This document shows, one piece after another, positions 7,446 to 15,702 of a DNA stretch of 30,955 nucleotides. This DNA is from Candidatus Nanoarchaeia archaeon. GTDB taxonomy: Archaea > Nanoarchaeota > Nanoarchaeia > SCGC-AAA011-G17 > JAFCDX01. The position numbers and the translations under genes were made by a program. The stretch covers positions 1 to 30,955 of the forward strand of contig JAQUND010000017.1 in NCBI GenBank assembly GCA_028717785.1, in the 5' to 3' direction. The number at the start of each line of letters is the position of its first letter. The first letter of the stretch is position 1. Under the pieces are notes generated by a model. It was given only the letters and a program-made list of their open reading frames with translations. It had not been told where the DNA came from and did not search any database.

Positions 7446-8056
7446 CTTTTATATATGATCTTTCCATTTTTAATGATTTCTTTTTTTATTTTTGTTGGAA
7501 GAATATTTAATACTTGTATATCTATTCTATCATTTACTCTTCCAGACATTTCAATTCTAAACTTAGTTGCTTCTCTATTAGATATATTACTAAACTCAAC
7601 AGCCAGATCTATATCAGACATAAATGTTAATTGGTTATTAACTGTACTTCCAAATAAAATTATTTTATTTATTTTATTGAAATACTTGCTATTCATTATT
7701 ACTTCTTTTGCTTCTTCAATAAAGGATTTTATTTCTGCTCCTTTTTTCAATTCAAACTCTTCAGAAAATGGAGCTAATTCTTTTATTACTTCAAATTTTT
7801 TCCTTATGTCTCTTGATAATCTGGTTGTTTCAGATTTAGTTAATTGTATACCTAAAAGTTGTTTTTCAATAATTTTTAGCTCTCGCTCACCAAATATCTT
7901 TCTCAAATCTTTATTTTTCTTTATTAGTTGTAATAATCCCATTTTATCATTATTGTGATAATAATTATCATAATTAAGATAATATTTAAATGTTTCGATT
8001 AGTATAAAATCTCTATTAAAACTAGTTAGATTTGAAATATCTATTTCATTATACAA
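7442..8056 (-). CDS. mntA: MntA-like minimal nucleotidyltransferase antitoxin with long N-terminal part
   Basis: The C-terminal 80-90 residues form a minimal nucleotidyltransferase fold: ILFGSTVNNQLTFMSDIDLAVEF contains GS (136-137), ten residues, then D148-x-D150, and a third acidic residue, D179, in RIDIQVL. In MntA/HepT systems this enzyme AMPylates the HEPN toxin. Known MntA proteins are about 100-140 residues; this frame gives 204, with a helical region (about 40-105) that includes a possible helix-turn-helix around TKSETTRLSRDIRKKF. The start is uncertain. The longest frame begins with TTG at 8056; the first in-frame ATG is 7942, which would leave about 166 residues. Confidence 0.8.
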   Translation of the reverse strand: MYNEIDISNLTSFNRDFILIETFKYYLNYDNYYHNNDKMGLLQLIKKNKDLRKIFGERELKIIEKQLLGIQLTKSETTRLSRDIRKKFEVIKELAPFSEEFELKKGAEIKSFIEEAKEVIMNSKYFNKINKIILFGSTVNNQLTFMSDIDLAVEFSNISNREATKFRIEMSGRVNDRIDIQVLNILPTKIKKEIIKNGKIIYKR

Positions 8057-8060
8057 ATGC

Positions 8061-8070
8061 TTTTAAAATA
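8061..8070 (+). promoter_or_regulatory. TATA box of the GINS operon
   Basis: TTTTAAAATA centred about 25 bases before ATG 8090. It is too close to the divergent mntA-like start to serve that gene at the same spacing. Confidence 0.5.
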
Positions 8071-8089
8071 ACTTTCAATTAGAATATCT

Positions 8090-8707
8090 ATGACAGGTGA
8101 TTTTGGTGTTACATATGAATCTTTATATGATATTCTAAGGAAAGAAAAGTCTCAAGAAGAGCTTCAAGAGTTAGATAAGAATTTTTTTATGTATGTTGCT
8201 GAATATTTAACAACAAAAAAGCAAATTTTAGCATCTCAAGAAAATAAAGATAGTATTTTCGCATCAGCAGAAATTCAAAAAACAAGAAAACAATTAGAAA
8301 ATTCACAAAAAATACTAAAAGAATTATATGAGCGACGTGAAAATAAGATAATACAAATTGCTTTATTTTCATCGAGAACAGAATCAAAATCTGAGCATAA
8401 AGCTATGTTAAAAGAAGAGCTAGAATTTTATAATTCAATTATTACTAATTTAGTTAATTTTAGAACAAATGTCCTTGGTAATATAATAGTGGGTAAATTG
8501 CCCCAAATTGAGAAACCGAAAGTAATAAAAACCGAAAATCAACCTGAAAATACAGCTAAATTAGTTAGGTTCATATCGGCAGTTCCAAAATTCGTTGGAG
8601 AGGATATGAACATATATGGTCCTTATGAAGAACAGGATGTCGCTAATTTACCTATAAAAGTAGCAAATGTATTGATAGATAAAAGCAGAGTTGAAATAAT
8701 AGAATGA
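8090..8707 (+). CDS. GINS complex protein (Gins51/Gins15-type)
   Basis: Subunit of GINS, which joins MCM and GAN/Cdc45-RecJ in the archaeal replicative helicase. The N-terminal A domain has YESLYDILRKEKSQEELQEL and a helical ERRENKIIQIAL segment. A linker of about 25 residues follows, then a small C-terminal B domain with VRFISAVPKFVGEDMNIYGP and DVANLPIKVANVL. This A-then-B order is that of Gins51. Length 205. The ATGA overlap at 8704-8707 ties it to L44e and makes it the first gene of a six-gene operon. No Gins23, PCNA or primase gene is present nearby. Confidence 0.85.
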   Translation: MTGDFGVTYESLYDILRKEKSQEELQELDKNFFMYVAEYLTTKKQILASQENKDSIFASAEIQKTRKQLENSQKILKELYERRENKIIQIALFSSRTESKSEHKAMLKEELEFYNSIITNLVNFRTNVLGNIIVGKLPQIEKPKVIKTENQPENTAKLVRFISAVPKFVGEDMNIYGPYEEQDVANLPIKVANVLIDKSRVEIIE

Positions 8708-9015
8708 AATTACCAAAACAAATCAAAAGTTATTGTAAAAATTGTAAAAAGACTACTTTACAAAAATTAACACTTGTTAAAACAGGAACTAAAAGAGGAT
8801 CCTTAAAGAGAGGTTCTATCCAAAGAGCTATGAAACGTGGTCGTGGATTAGGTCATGGAAATAAAGGAAGATGGGGATCAAAACCAAATAAACCAAAAAG
8901 ATCTGGTTTTAAGGGTGGAAGCAAAATGGCTACATTTAAATTAACATGTAGTGTATGTAGTAAGATGAGTAATCAAACATTAAGAAGAGCAAAGAAAGTG
9001 GAGTTACAACAATGA
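8704..9015 (+). CDS. rpl44e: 50S ribosomal protein L44e
   Basis: Large-subunit zinc-ribbon protein near the ribosomal E site, found only in archaea and eukaryotes. The N-terminal pair C11/C14 (YCKNC) and C-terminal pair C82/C85 (TCSVC) bind zinc. In between is the very basic Gly/Arg/Lys stretch [18 protein letters not shown], a family hallmark. At 103 residues it is full length. Overlaps of four bases with GINS before it and with S27e after it (ATGA at 9012-9015) indicate coupled translation. Confidence 0.96.
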   Translation: MKLPKQIKSYCKNCKKTTLQKLTLVKTGTKRGSLKRGSIQRAMKRGRGLGHGNKGRWGSKPNKPKRSGFKGGSKMATFKLTCSVCSKMSNQTLRRAKKVELQQ

Positions 9016-9188
9016 AAGAACCAAGTTCAAGATTTATTAAAGTTAAATGTAATGGGTGTAAAAATGAACAGATTATTTTTGGGAAAATATCTTCTCAAGT
9101 TAATTGTCTTGTTTGTGGAGCTCCTGTGGCCGAGCCTACTGGTGGAAAAAGTAAAATCAAGGCCAAGGTAATGGAGGTTCTTGTTTAA
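9012..9188 (+). CDS. rps27e: 30S ribosomal protein S27e
   Basis: A 58-residue zinc-finger ribosomal protein that I translated directly. It begins [18 protein letters not shown] and continues to [16 protein letters not shown]. The zinc ligands C13, C16, C32 and C35 are intact, and the end ([10 protein letters not shown]) fits the archaeal family. Its start overlaps the L44e stop. L44e followed by S27e and aIF2-alpha is a conserved archaeal order. Confidence 0.95.
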   Translation: MKEPSSRFIKVKCNGCKNEQIIFGKISSQVNCLVCGAPVAEPTGGKSKIKAKVMEVLV

Positions 9189-9190
9189 AT

Positions 9191-9961
9191 ATGTTTTATA
9201 AAAAAACAGGACTTCCTCAAGAAGGAGATATAGTTCTTTGTACTGTTAAAAAAATTTTATCACATTCTGTTTTCGTTGATCTCGATGAATATAACAATAT
9301 AGAAGGAATGTTACATATTTCTGAAGTAAGTCCAGGAAGAATTAGAAATTTAAGAGATTTCGTAGTTCCAGGAAAGAAAATTGTTTGTAAAATTATTAAA
9401 GTACAAGATGAAAAACATATTGATCTTTCTTTAAGAAGAGTTCCAATGAATATTCGTATAGAGAAAAATAACGAATATAAGCAAGAACAAAAAGCAGAAA
9501 AAATGTTGGAACATATAGGAAAAGAATTAAATTTATCCTTAGAAGATATGTATAAAAAAGTTGGTTACAAGGCAATTGAAGAATATGGATTATTAACTAA
9601 TTTTTATCAAAGTCTATTTGAAGATAATTCTATTTTAAAAAAATTAAATATAGATGAAAAAATAGCAAAATTATTATTAAATTTAATTAATGAAAAAATA
9701 AAAGTTCCAGAAGTTGAAGTTTCAGCTACTTTAGTATTACAATCTTATAAAGAAAATGGAATGAGTACTATTAAAACACTTTTATTACCTGAAATTAAAA
9801 ATGATGTAAAAATTACTTATTTATCTGCTCCAAGATATAAAATTGATGTTAAATCTAAAGATTATAAATCTGCAGAAAATATTTTGAAAGCAGCTTCTGA
9901 AAGAATAATAGAAAATGCTAAGAAAAATGGTTGTTCTGGAGAGTTAGTAAGAAATGCATAA
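9191..9961 (+). CDS. eif2a: Translation initiation factor aIF2 subunit alpha
   Basis: Alpha subunit of the heterotrimer that delivers initiator Met-tRNA to the small subunit. The N-terminal S1/OB domain (about 10-85) shows PQEGDIVLCTVKKI, VFVDLDEYNNIEGMLHISEV and HIDLSLRRV. A helical domain follows, then a C-terminal alpha/beta domain (about 175-256) that contacts the gamma subunit. At 256 residues it is of normal length. It starts two bases after the S27e stop and its own stop overlaps the Nop10 start. The beta and gamma subunits are not in this window. Confidence 0.95.
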   Translation: MFYKKTGLPQEGDIVLCTVKKILSHSVFVDLDEYNNIEGMLHISEVSPGRIRNLRDFVVPGKKIVCKIIKVQDEKHIDLSLRRVPMNIRIEKNNEYKQEQKAEKMLEHIGKELNLSLEDMYKKVGYKAIEEYGLLTNFYQSLFEDNSILKKLNIDEKIAKLLLNLINEKIKVPEVEVSATLVLQSYKENGMSTIKTLLLPEIKNDVKITYLSAPRYKIDVKSKDYKSAENILKAASERIIENAKKNGCSGELVRNA

Positions 9962-10127
9962 GATTTTTAAGTGTTTAAATTGTGATAATTATACTTTAAA
10001 GTTATCTTGCCCAAAATGTGGTCTTAAAACAATTGACACTAAACCAGCAAAATTTAAATGGGAAGATAAATACAGTAAATATAGATTAGAATATAAGAAG
10101 GAGTTAGAAAATGCCGTGGACCTTTAA
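9954..10127 (+). CDS. nop10: H/ACA ribonucleoprotein subunit Nop10
   Basis: Small protein of the archaeal H/ACA guide RNP, which holds Cbf5 in its active shape for RNA-guided pseudouridylation. I translated 57 residues, opening MHKIFKCLNCDNYTL, with a zinc ribbon formed by C7, C10, C19 and C22 and the conserved segment PAKFKWEDKYSKYRLEYKK, which corresponds to the usual Pro-rich, EDKY-containing linker and basic helix. It overlaps the end of aIF2-alpha by eight bases and the start of the PAC2 gene by seventeen. Confidence 0.94.
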   Translation: MHKIFKCLNCDNYTLKLSCPKCGLKTIDTKPAKFKWEDKYSKYRLEYKKELENAVDL

Positions 10128-10890
10128 ATCAATTAAAAAAATTAAGAGTAATAAAGCAATTCTTATAGAAGGATTACCTGGAATGGGTAATGTTGGTAAG
10201 ATTGCAGTAGATTTTATTATAGATAATTTAAAGGCTGAAAAAGTATTTGATGTTGTAAGTTCTAAATATCCTAATTGTGTATTTGTTAACGAAGAAAATT
10301 TAATAGAATTACCATCAATTGCAGTTTATCATAAAAAATTAAAAGATAAAAATTTATTTTTAATATCTGGAGATACACAACCTTTAGATGAAACTTCTTG
10401 TTATGAATTTTGTAATGAAGTTTTAAGTTTGTGTAAAAAAAATAATTGTAAAGAGATAATCACATTAGGTGGAATTGGACTTAAAAGAGAACCAAAAAAC
10501 CCTAAAGTTTATTTTTCAGGTAATAATAAAGAGATTATTAATAAATATAAACATACTAAAAAGTTAAATGGTCTTGTTGGTCCAATAGTAGGTGTTTCTG
10601 GTTTATTAGTTGGTCTAGCAAATGATGTTAAAATTCCAGCCGTTAATATAATGGCAGAAACTCTTGGTCATCCAAACTATATGGGATTAAATGGAGCTAA
10701 GGAAATACTTAATGTTCTTGAAACTAAACTAAAATTAGGATTAGATTTAAAAAAATTAAATAAAGAAATAAAAGAATTACAAGAATTAACAGAATTACAA
10801 AATATGAATCCTGAAGAAGCAGAACAAATGGAAACTATTGAAGAAGATGATAGTTCTATAGATGATTTTGATAAAAGTTATATGGGCTAA
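10111..10890 (+). CDS. PAC2-family protein (proteasome-assembly-chaperone-like)
   Basis: Member of the PAC2 family (COG2047), the conserved last gene of the Nop10 operon in archaea. The family is related to eukaryotic proteasome assembly chaperones; its archaeal role is not firmly established. Visible are the IEGLPGMGNVGKIAVDFI opening, ITLGGIGLKREPKNPKVYF, and GPIVGVSGLLVGLA followed by VNIMAETLGHPNYMG. A helical, acidic tail (about 215-259) follows, rich in E and D. 259 residues. An AAGGAG motif about eight bases upstream of ATG 10111, inside nop10, gives it a ribosome-binding site. Confidence 0.9.
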   Translation: MPWTFKSIKKIKSNKAILIEGLPGMGNVGKIAVDFIIDNLKAEKVFDVVSSKYPNCVFVNEENLIELPSIAVYHKKLKDKNLFLISGDTQPLDETSCYEFCNEVLSLCKKNNCKEIITLGGIGLKREPKNPKVYFSGNNKEIINKYKHTKKLNGLVGPIVGVSGLLVGLANDVKIPAVNIMAETLGHPNYMGLNGAKEILNVLETKLKLGLDLKKLNKEIKELQELTELQNMNPEEAEQMETIEEDDSSIDDFDKSYMG

Positions 10891-10922
10891 TATTTATTAA
10901 AAAACAAATTAGAAATTAATTA

Positions 10923-11276
10923 TTAAATACACATACCCAATATACATTTTGTTTTACCATATTTAGTACAATCAAGGGTCATTTCTTTTACAGTTCTTGT
11001 ACTTGGATCACAATAATATTCTTTTACAGCTGTTGCAGTTGTACAATAATCAGTTCTTGATTTTATTTCAATACTACCCCTGCTTTGAACAGTTCCTTTT
11101 ATATAAATTTGATCAATTAAATCTTGCATTTTAACTGGACTTATTAAAATATTTATAGCGTCACTATCAACACAGCTTCTATTTTTAATTATATTTCCAG
11201 TTAATCCAGTAAATGAAAATATCATAAAACCTACAATAATAAAAAGTCCTATAATCACCTTCTTTTTTTCTTCCAT
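10923..11276 (-). CDS. Small membrane-anchored six-cysteine surface protein
   Basis: A 117-residue protein with an N-terminal basic tip (MEEKKK) and one hydrophobic helix (about 7-28), followed by an outside domain with six cysteines (C35, C78, C89, C103, C111, C116) that could form three disulfides. The layout, a Cys-x-Asp-Ser-Asp start, a KGTV strand, a DYC, an EYYC and a final C-I-L-G-M-C, resembles, from memory, a small repeat common in DPANN surface proteins. Function unknown. Confidence 0.65.
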   Translation of the reverse strand: MEEKKKVIIGLFIIVGFMIFSFTGLTGNIIKNRSCVDSDAINILISPVKMQDLIDQIYIKGTVQSRGSIEIKSRTDYCTTATAVKEYYCDPSTRTVKEMTLDCTKYGKTKCILGMCI

Positions 11277-11312
11277 ATATAAACTATATTAAACTAGTAT
11301 TTAAATTTATTG

Positions 11313-12551
11313 TTAGAAGTCATTTAATGATCTTTGTTTAGGTTTTAATATTTCTTTAACTATTTTTTCTCCAGGTTTTAATAATTTTCCATAAACTCCG
11401 TCATATCCAGGTTTTACTTCTATTTTTCCTTCCCTATTTTTTAAAATTAATTCAACAAGTAAATTGTCTTCAGTTAAAAATTCTTTTAGTTCAGATTCTT
11501 TAACATTTAATAAAATGTTCAATTCATTTTCAAATTTTTCAATTAATTTATTATATACATCCCATGTTTTTGGGCTTTCTATTTTAGAATTTATAGCTAA
11601 AGCAATTATTTCATGTAAAGGCAATAATTTATAATATTGTTTTCTATTTGGATTTTTATTTGTATCCTGATCTTTTAATTCTAAAACTCTATTATCAACC
11701 CCAATAGTTAAAGGTTTATGACAAACAGGACAAATTCCTTTTAGTTTTTTAGTTTCTTCAGGTGAGCAAGAAAAATTACATTCTTTATGTCCATCATAAT
11801 GATAAATTCCATATCCTGGATCAGTTTCTATAGTACCAAGAATTTTATTTTCTCTAATTGCATTTGTTATATCTTGATAACTATCAATTTTTTCAAAAAT
11901 TGTTGCCTCTCTTCCAAGTCTCCAAGGCCAAAATGAATGAGAATCAGAAAAACTAACAATGGTTTTTGAATTTAATTCCGAAATTTTCCAATTCATTTCA
12001 GGATCGCTGGACATTCCAGTTTCAATAGCATGAATATTATCAAATTGGGTTCCAAAGGCTTCTTTTAAGCTATTAAAACCACTTTTAGAACCAAATACCC
12101 CAAAATATGGAGTCCAAATATGTGCAGGTATAATTTCAATTTCAGGACTTATTTTATACATTTCTTTAGTAAATTCTTCACATGAAATTTTGAAAATTGG
12201 TCGTCCATCATAATCTCTTCTTCCTTTTGTATCTAAATAAGAATTTATTTTATTTACAATTTCTAGTGAAGGAACAAGTAAAACTAAATGTATCCTTCTT
12301 CCTTTTCCTTGAGTATACATCAAACTTACTTCCCCAGTTAAAATAAAAGGAAAATTTTCATAAAAATAAAGTCCATTTTTTTCTTTAAGTTTTTCTTTAA
12401 TATCATTTAACCATAATTCATGTGTAAAATCTCCAGTACCAAGTAAATTCAAACCTTTTATTTTAGCATATTTAACAAGATTTTCTATGGTTATATTTTT
12501 AGAACAAGCTCTAGAATATCTTGAGTGTATATGTAAATCTGCAAATAACAT
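11313..12551 (-). CDS. Endonuclease Q (TIGR00375, PHP-domain DNA repair nuclease) with C-terminal PIP box
   Basis: Resembles archaeal endonuclease Q, which cuts DNA 5' of deaminated bases such as uracil and hypoxanthine. The PHP metal site begins with DLHIHSRYS (D5, H7, H9), then LLGTGDFTHE, IIPAHIWTPYFG and SFSDSHSFWPWRLG. A zinc knuckle follows (ECNFSC, then CPVC). The C-terminal end is KQRSLNDF, so Q406, L409 and F412 form a PCNA-interacting motif exactly at the terminus. 412 residues, full length. It has its own TATA-like stretch (TTATAA near 12575) and lies alone between surface-protein genes. Known from family work: EndoQ is stimulated by PCNA. Confidence 0.9.
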   Translation of the reverse strand: MLFADLHIHSRYSRACSKNITIENLVKYAKIKGLNLLGTGDFTHELWLNDIKEKLKEKNGLYFYENFPFILTGEVSLMYTQGKGRRIHLVLLVPSLEIVNKINSYLDTKGRRDYDGRPIFKISCEEFTKEMYKISPEIEIIPAHIWTPYFGVFGSKSGFNSLKEAFGTQFDNIHAIETGMSSDPEMNWKISELNSKTIVSFSDSHSFWPWRLGREATIFEKIDSYQDITNAIRENKILGTIETDPGYGIYHYDGHKECNFSCSPEETKKLKGICPVCHKPLTIGVDNRVLELKDQDTNKNPNRKQYYKLLPLHEIIALAINSKIESPKTWDVYNKLIEKFENELNILLNVKESELKEFLTEDNLLVELILKNREGKIEVKPGYDGVYGKLLKPGEKIVKEILKPKQRSLNDF

Positions 12552-12585
12552 AAATTAAAAAAGAAAGAAAAAATTATAAAGATAT

Positions 12586-13515
12586 CTAAAGAGTTTTGAA
12601 TATCTTTATATCTTTGCTAGTATCTGAAATATAGACATAATCTAATTTTATATTTAATTTATCTTCGTAAACACTATCAATTGTTTTCCAACAATTTAAT
12701 GTATAAACATTATTCACTAGTGTTACTTCTCCCTTATTAGTTTCAGCAGAACCACATTGAATTCCTACTGGATTAGTTATTTCATAAGTTATTTTATTTT
12801 CACTATCTAATTTTTTAATAGTGTCTTTATCCATTGTTTCACAATCAGAATTAATTGCGTATACTTTACCATTACCTTTATTTTCTATTTTAATTGCAAA
12901 TTTAACTTGATTATTTCCTCTTGTTTCTTCAGTTATACTTGTTACTTGTATTGGTCCAGCAGAAACATCTCCTGATTTTATTCTTTCTCCATTTTTACCT
13001 TCAGCTAAAGCGCAACCAACTTCTTTTTCTAATTCTTTTGATCTCATACAAACATTAACATAAGTTTTTGTTTCATAAGGATAACATACTTTAGCTTTAA
13101 ATGTATAAGGAACACTTTCTCCAGGTACTTCTAATTTATAATTCATATTTCCAAAATTAACTTCTTGTTCACTTCCTTCTGGGTTAAGTGTACTTACTCC
13201 TTTTAATGGCAAAGAAGTTCCTTTGTATGTTTTTGTTGTAATCCCAAAATTATCTAAATTAACACCAAATAATTTTGCTTTTGCACTTCCAGCACCTAAA
13301 TCATAACCACCTAGATTTTTTAATATTAAAACTACAGGAACACTGTCTTTTTGTTGAAATTCTGAAACTGGTGCTGTTTCTTTAAAAGAAATATCTATAC
13401 CTTTAATTCCACTTATAAAAACACCTTGTGTATTTGTATTAGTTCCAGTTTGACAACTAGCACCAATAAATAATATTGAACATATTAATAATAATACTAT
13501 AAATTTTTTATCCAT
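12586..13515 (-). CDS. Secreted, probably lipid-anchored protein (gene 4 of surface operon)
   Basis: I do not recognise a named family. The 309-residue product begins with a basic tip and hydrophobic core, MDKKFIVLLLICSILFIGASC, where C21 could be lipidated. The rest is predicted beta-rich, with motifs such as PVVLILKNLGGYDLG and VKFAIKIENKGNGKVYAINS that look like extracellular immunoglobulin-like (CARDB-type) strands, plus scattered cysteines. It resembles the preceding gene product in plan (signal, lipobox-like Cys, two beta domains, a P-x-Q-I/V-x-x-I/L motif, NKG or NVG with GKV), suggesting duplication. It overlaps the preceding gene by eight bases. Confidence 0.65.
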   Translation of the reverse strand: MDKKFIVLLLICSILFIGASCQTGTNTNTQGVFISGIKGIDISFKETAPVSEFQQKDSVPVVLILKNLGGYDLGAGSAKAKLFGVNLDNFGITTKTYKGTSLPLKGVSTLNPEGSEQEVNFGNMNYKLEVPGESVPYTFKAKVCYPYETKTYVNVCMRSKELEKEVGCALAEGKNGERIKSGDVSAGPIQVTSITEETRGNNQVKFAIKIENKGNGKVYAINSDCETMDKDTIKKLDSENKITYEITNPVGIQCGSAETNKGEVTLVNNVYTLNCWKTIDSVYEDKLNIKLDYVYISDTSKDIKIFKTL

Positions 13516-14419
13516 TTTTACTTACCACCTCATTTTTTATTAATTTAATTGGACTTGTTAGTATTTTTGTTGTATATTCGTAATCTAAATTTATTTCAAC
13601 AGGGTTTATTATATAATCCTGTTCTATATTAATATCAGCTTCACATTTAATAGTCTTTTGGTTTTCTTTTAGTGTTATTTGCCCCTTAGTATTTGCTGGA
13701 GTACATTTAAAATTATCAGTTATTCCAATTAAATTTACTTTTAATCCAATTGGTGGTTCTATATTCTCTTTTGATCTTGCTGATTCTTTAGTACTTACTT
13801 TTCCAGAACCTACATTTTGTACATCAAATTGTAACATTAATCTTACTTTGTTTGCATCTATAGGATAAATTGTCTTTTTTAAATTAGAGATTTGTACTGG
13901 TCCAGGACCATTTGTAATTTTTTCTTCTCCATCACAACTAACATCTGTTACAGTTTCTACATCTCTTTTAATACAAATTTGTACATTTGATTTAGTAGTA
14001 TGTTGGTAATATACATCTGCAACAATTGTTGCTGTCATATCTTTTTCTAATTTATTATAAGAATAAAATTCATCTTGACTAGGAAAATAAACTTTTTGAT
14101 CAAAAGGAATTATATTATCTCCAGATAATTCTCCTGCTCCTATTTTTATAGGTCTACAATCATCAGCGGGAATACCTGAAAAATAATCATTTTTATCGTC
14201 ATAAACACATAATATTACATCTTTTTGTTTTGTATCATAATTTTTTACATTTAATCCAACTCTAAATGTTTGTCCTTCATATAATTCAGTTGGTGGTTGA
14301 CTTGTTAAAAAATTTAATTGTACAACATCATTTTGTACTGTTTGACTTCCTCCTGGAATAGTACATGCTGCAGAAATTAATAATACTAAACTTAATAATA
14401 AAATTAATTTTAATTTCAT
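13508..14419 (-). CDS. Secreted, probably lipid-anchored protein (gene 3 of surface operon)
   Basis: I chose ATG 14419, giving 303 residues that begin MKLKLILLLSLVLLISAAC, a signal peptide ending in a lipobox-like SAAC (C19). The longer frame from GTG 14464 would bury the signal behind a charged stretch and overlap the previous gene. Beta-rich repeats follow: FRVGLNVKNYDTKQKDVILC and LMLQFDVQNVGSGKVSTKE, with several cysteine pairs. Only one base separates its start from the stop of the preceding gene. It is likely a paralogue of the next gene. Function unknown; an envelope role is inferred from the signal and operon. Confidence 0.68.
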   Translation of the reverse strand: MKLKLILLLSLVLLISAACTIPGGSQTVQNDVVQLNFLTSQPPTELYEGQTFRVGLNVKNYDTKQKDVILCVYDDKNDYFSGIPADDCRPIKIGAGELSGDNIIPFDQKVYFPSQDEFYSYNKLEKDMTATIVADVYYQHTTKSNVQICIKRDVETVTDVSCDGEEKITNGPGPVQISNLKKTIYPIDANKVRLMLQFDVQNVGSGKVSTKESARSKENIEPPIGLKVNLIGITDNFKCTPANTKGQITLKENQKTIKCEADINIEQDYIINPVEINLDYEYTTKILTSPIKLIKNEVVSKNG

Positions 14420-14420
14420 A

Positions 14421-15692
14421 TTAATAAGTTCTTCCTGCTCCAGCACCACTATATTCTCCTTCACCTGAATTTAATAAAGTCATACTACTAGTAGCTTGCA
14501 TTTCATATATATAATTTGCTCTTACACTTATTGGTGTTTGAGATTCTACTTGTTCTGCATCTAAAATTGTAAATGGACATGAAAATTCAAATTTCTTTTT
14601 ATATTTATTAATACATTCTTCTACTGTTAAATCAGTAGTTCTTCCAGCCCAGAAATTTTTCAATTCATTTAGTGTTTTTTTAGAAGTACAATCTAATTTT
14701 GTTTCTTGTAATACTGGTGTACTTAATTCATAAGTATTTCCGTTTCTTTTAAAATCACAATATTTGTTATCAGTTAATAATTGAATATTATCTGGAATTT
14801 GTAATTCTATATTATTTATTTCTTTTATATCTCCTGGCCAGTTTGATTCAACATATACTAATAAATCATGTTGATCATTTGAATAGAAAGGTTGACTATC
14901 ACTTGAACCTATTCTTAATGAAGCAGGACCTAAACTTACATCCCATGTTGGTGTTCTTGTTTGATCTCCGTTTACATATTTATTTTTAGTATAAGGTAAC
15001 CAAGTTATTTTTTGTTCATAAGTAAATTCAGGATTAAATCTTAAAACTTTTAGATCGTATGTTTTTGCCATTGTTGTTTTTTCTGATACGGTTGTAACAT
15101 AAATTGGTTCTACTTCACTAAATCCTTGAGGAAATTCACATCTTACTGAAAATACAAAATTACTCATTCCTTTGTTAACTATTTGTTGTATTGGGGTAAT
15201 TATTGTTTGTCTAGGTGTTTCTAGGTCAGTATAATCTTGTAAGTAACAAGCCTTATTAAATTTTAAATTTATATCTTGATCATCTGAAGCTTTAGTAATT
15301 TCAATTTGTCCTGTTGCAAGTATAGGTTCATTTAATTGTGCATTTTTACTTCTAGGTTTAAAATCTCTAATATTAATTCCTATTTTTTCTTCAACGGTTT
15401 TTGTAGTTCCAACATAACCAATTTGTCCTTCTTCAACATATTTTGCTGTTGCTATATTATAAATAAAATCTACAGCATTTAAAACCGGTTTATCTATATT
15501 TAAAGTTTGTAAAGAAACAAGTACTCTTTCAGGTAATTGTCCAGTTGTTAATCCAGAATAAATTGTAACAATAAGTATAAAGGCAATTAATAAAGCAACA
15601 GCATAAGCTAAAATTTTAAAAAGTAATCTTATAGGCCAAAAACTAATACTAACACCTTTAGATACAACTCTTTTTTCTTCTTCTAAAACCAT
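14421..15692 (-). CDS. Membrane-anchored extracytoplasmic protein (gene 2 of surface operon)
   Basis: A 423-residue protein with a single N-terminal membrane helix (about 24-47, LLFKILAYAVALLIAFILIV) and a long beta-rich extracytoplasmic part with seven or so cysteines (for example KACYLQDY, VRCEFPQG, KYCDFKRNG, LDCTSKK). It ends in a Gly/Ala-rich tail, GEGEYSGAGAGRTY. No enzyme motif is visible. It lies ten bases after the first gene of the operon and one base before the next. An envelope or S-layer-associated role is inferred only from topology and neighbours. Confidence 0.65.
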   Translation of the reverse strand: MVLEEEKRVVSKGVSISFWPIRLLFKILAYAVALLIAFILIVTIYSGLTTGQLPERVLVSLQTLNIDKPVLNAVDFIYNIATAKYVEEGQIGYVGTTKTVEEKIGINIRDFKPRSKNAQLNEPILATGQIEITKASDDQDINLKFNKACYLQDYTDLETPRQTIITPIQQIVNKGMSNFVFSVRCEFPQGFSEVEPIYVTTVSEKTTMAKTYDLKVLRFNPEFTYEQKITWLPYTKNKYVNGDQTRTPTWDVSLGPASLRIGSSDSQPFYSNDQHDLLVYVESNWPGDIKEINNIELQIPDNIQLLTDNKYCDFKRNGNTYELSTPVLQETKLDCTSKKTLNELKNFWAGRTTDLTVEECINKYKKKFEFSCPFTILDAEQVESQTPISVRANYIYEMQATSSMTLLNSGEGEYSGAGAGRTY

Positions 15693-15702
15693 GATAATCC
15701 CT

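Noticed and set aside
7455..7958. Open frame of 167 residues on the plus strand, hydrophobic
   Set aside because: It lies wholly opposite the mntA-like gene, which has clear family motifs; the hydrophobic look comes from reading AT-rich codons backwards.
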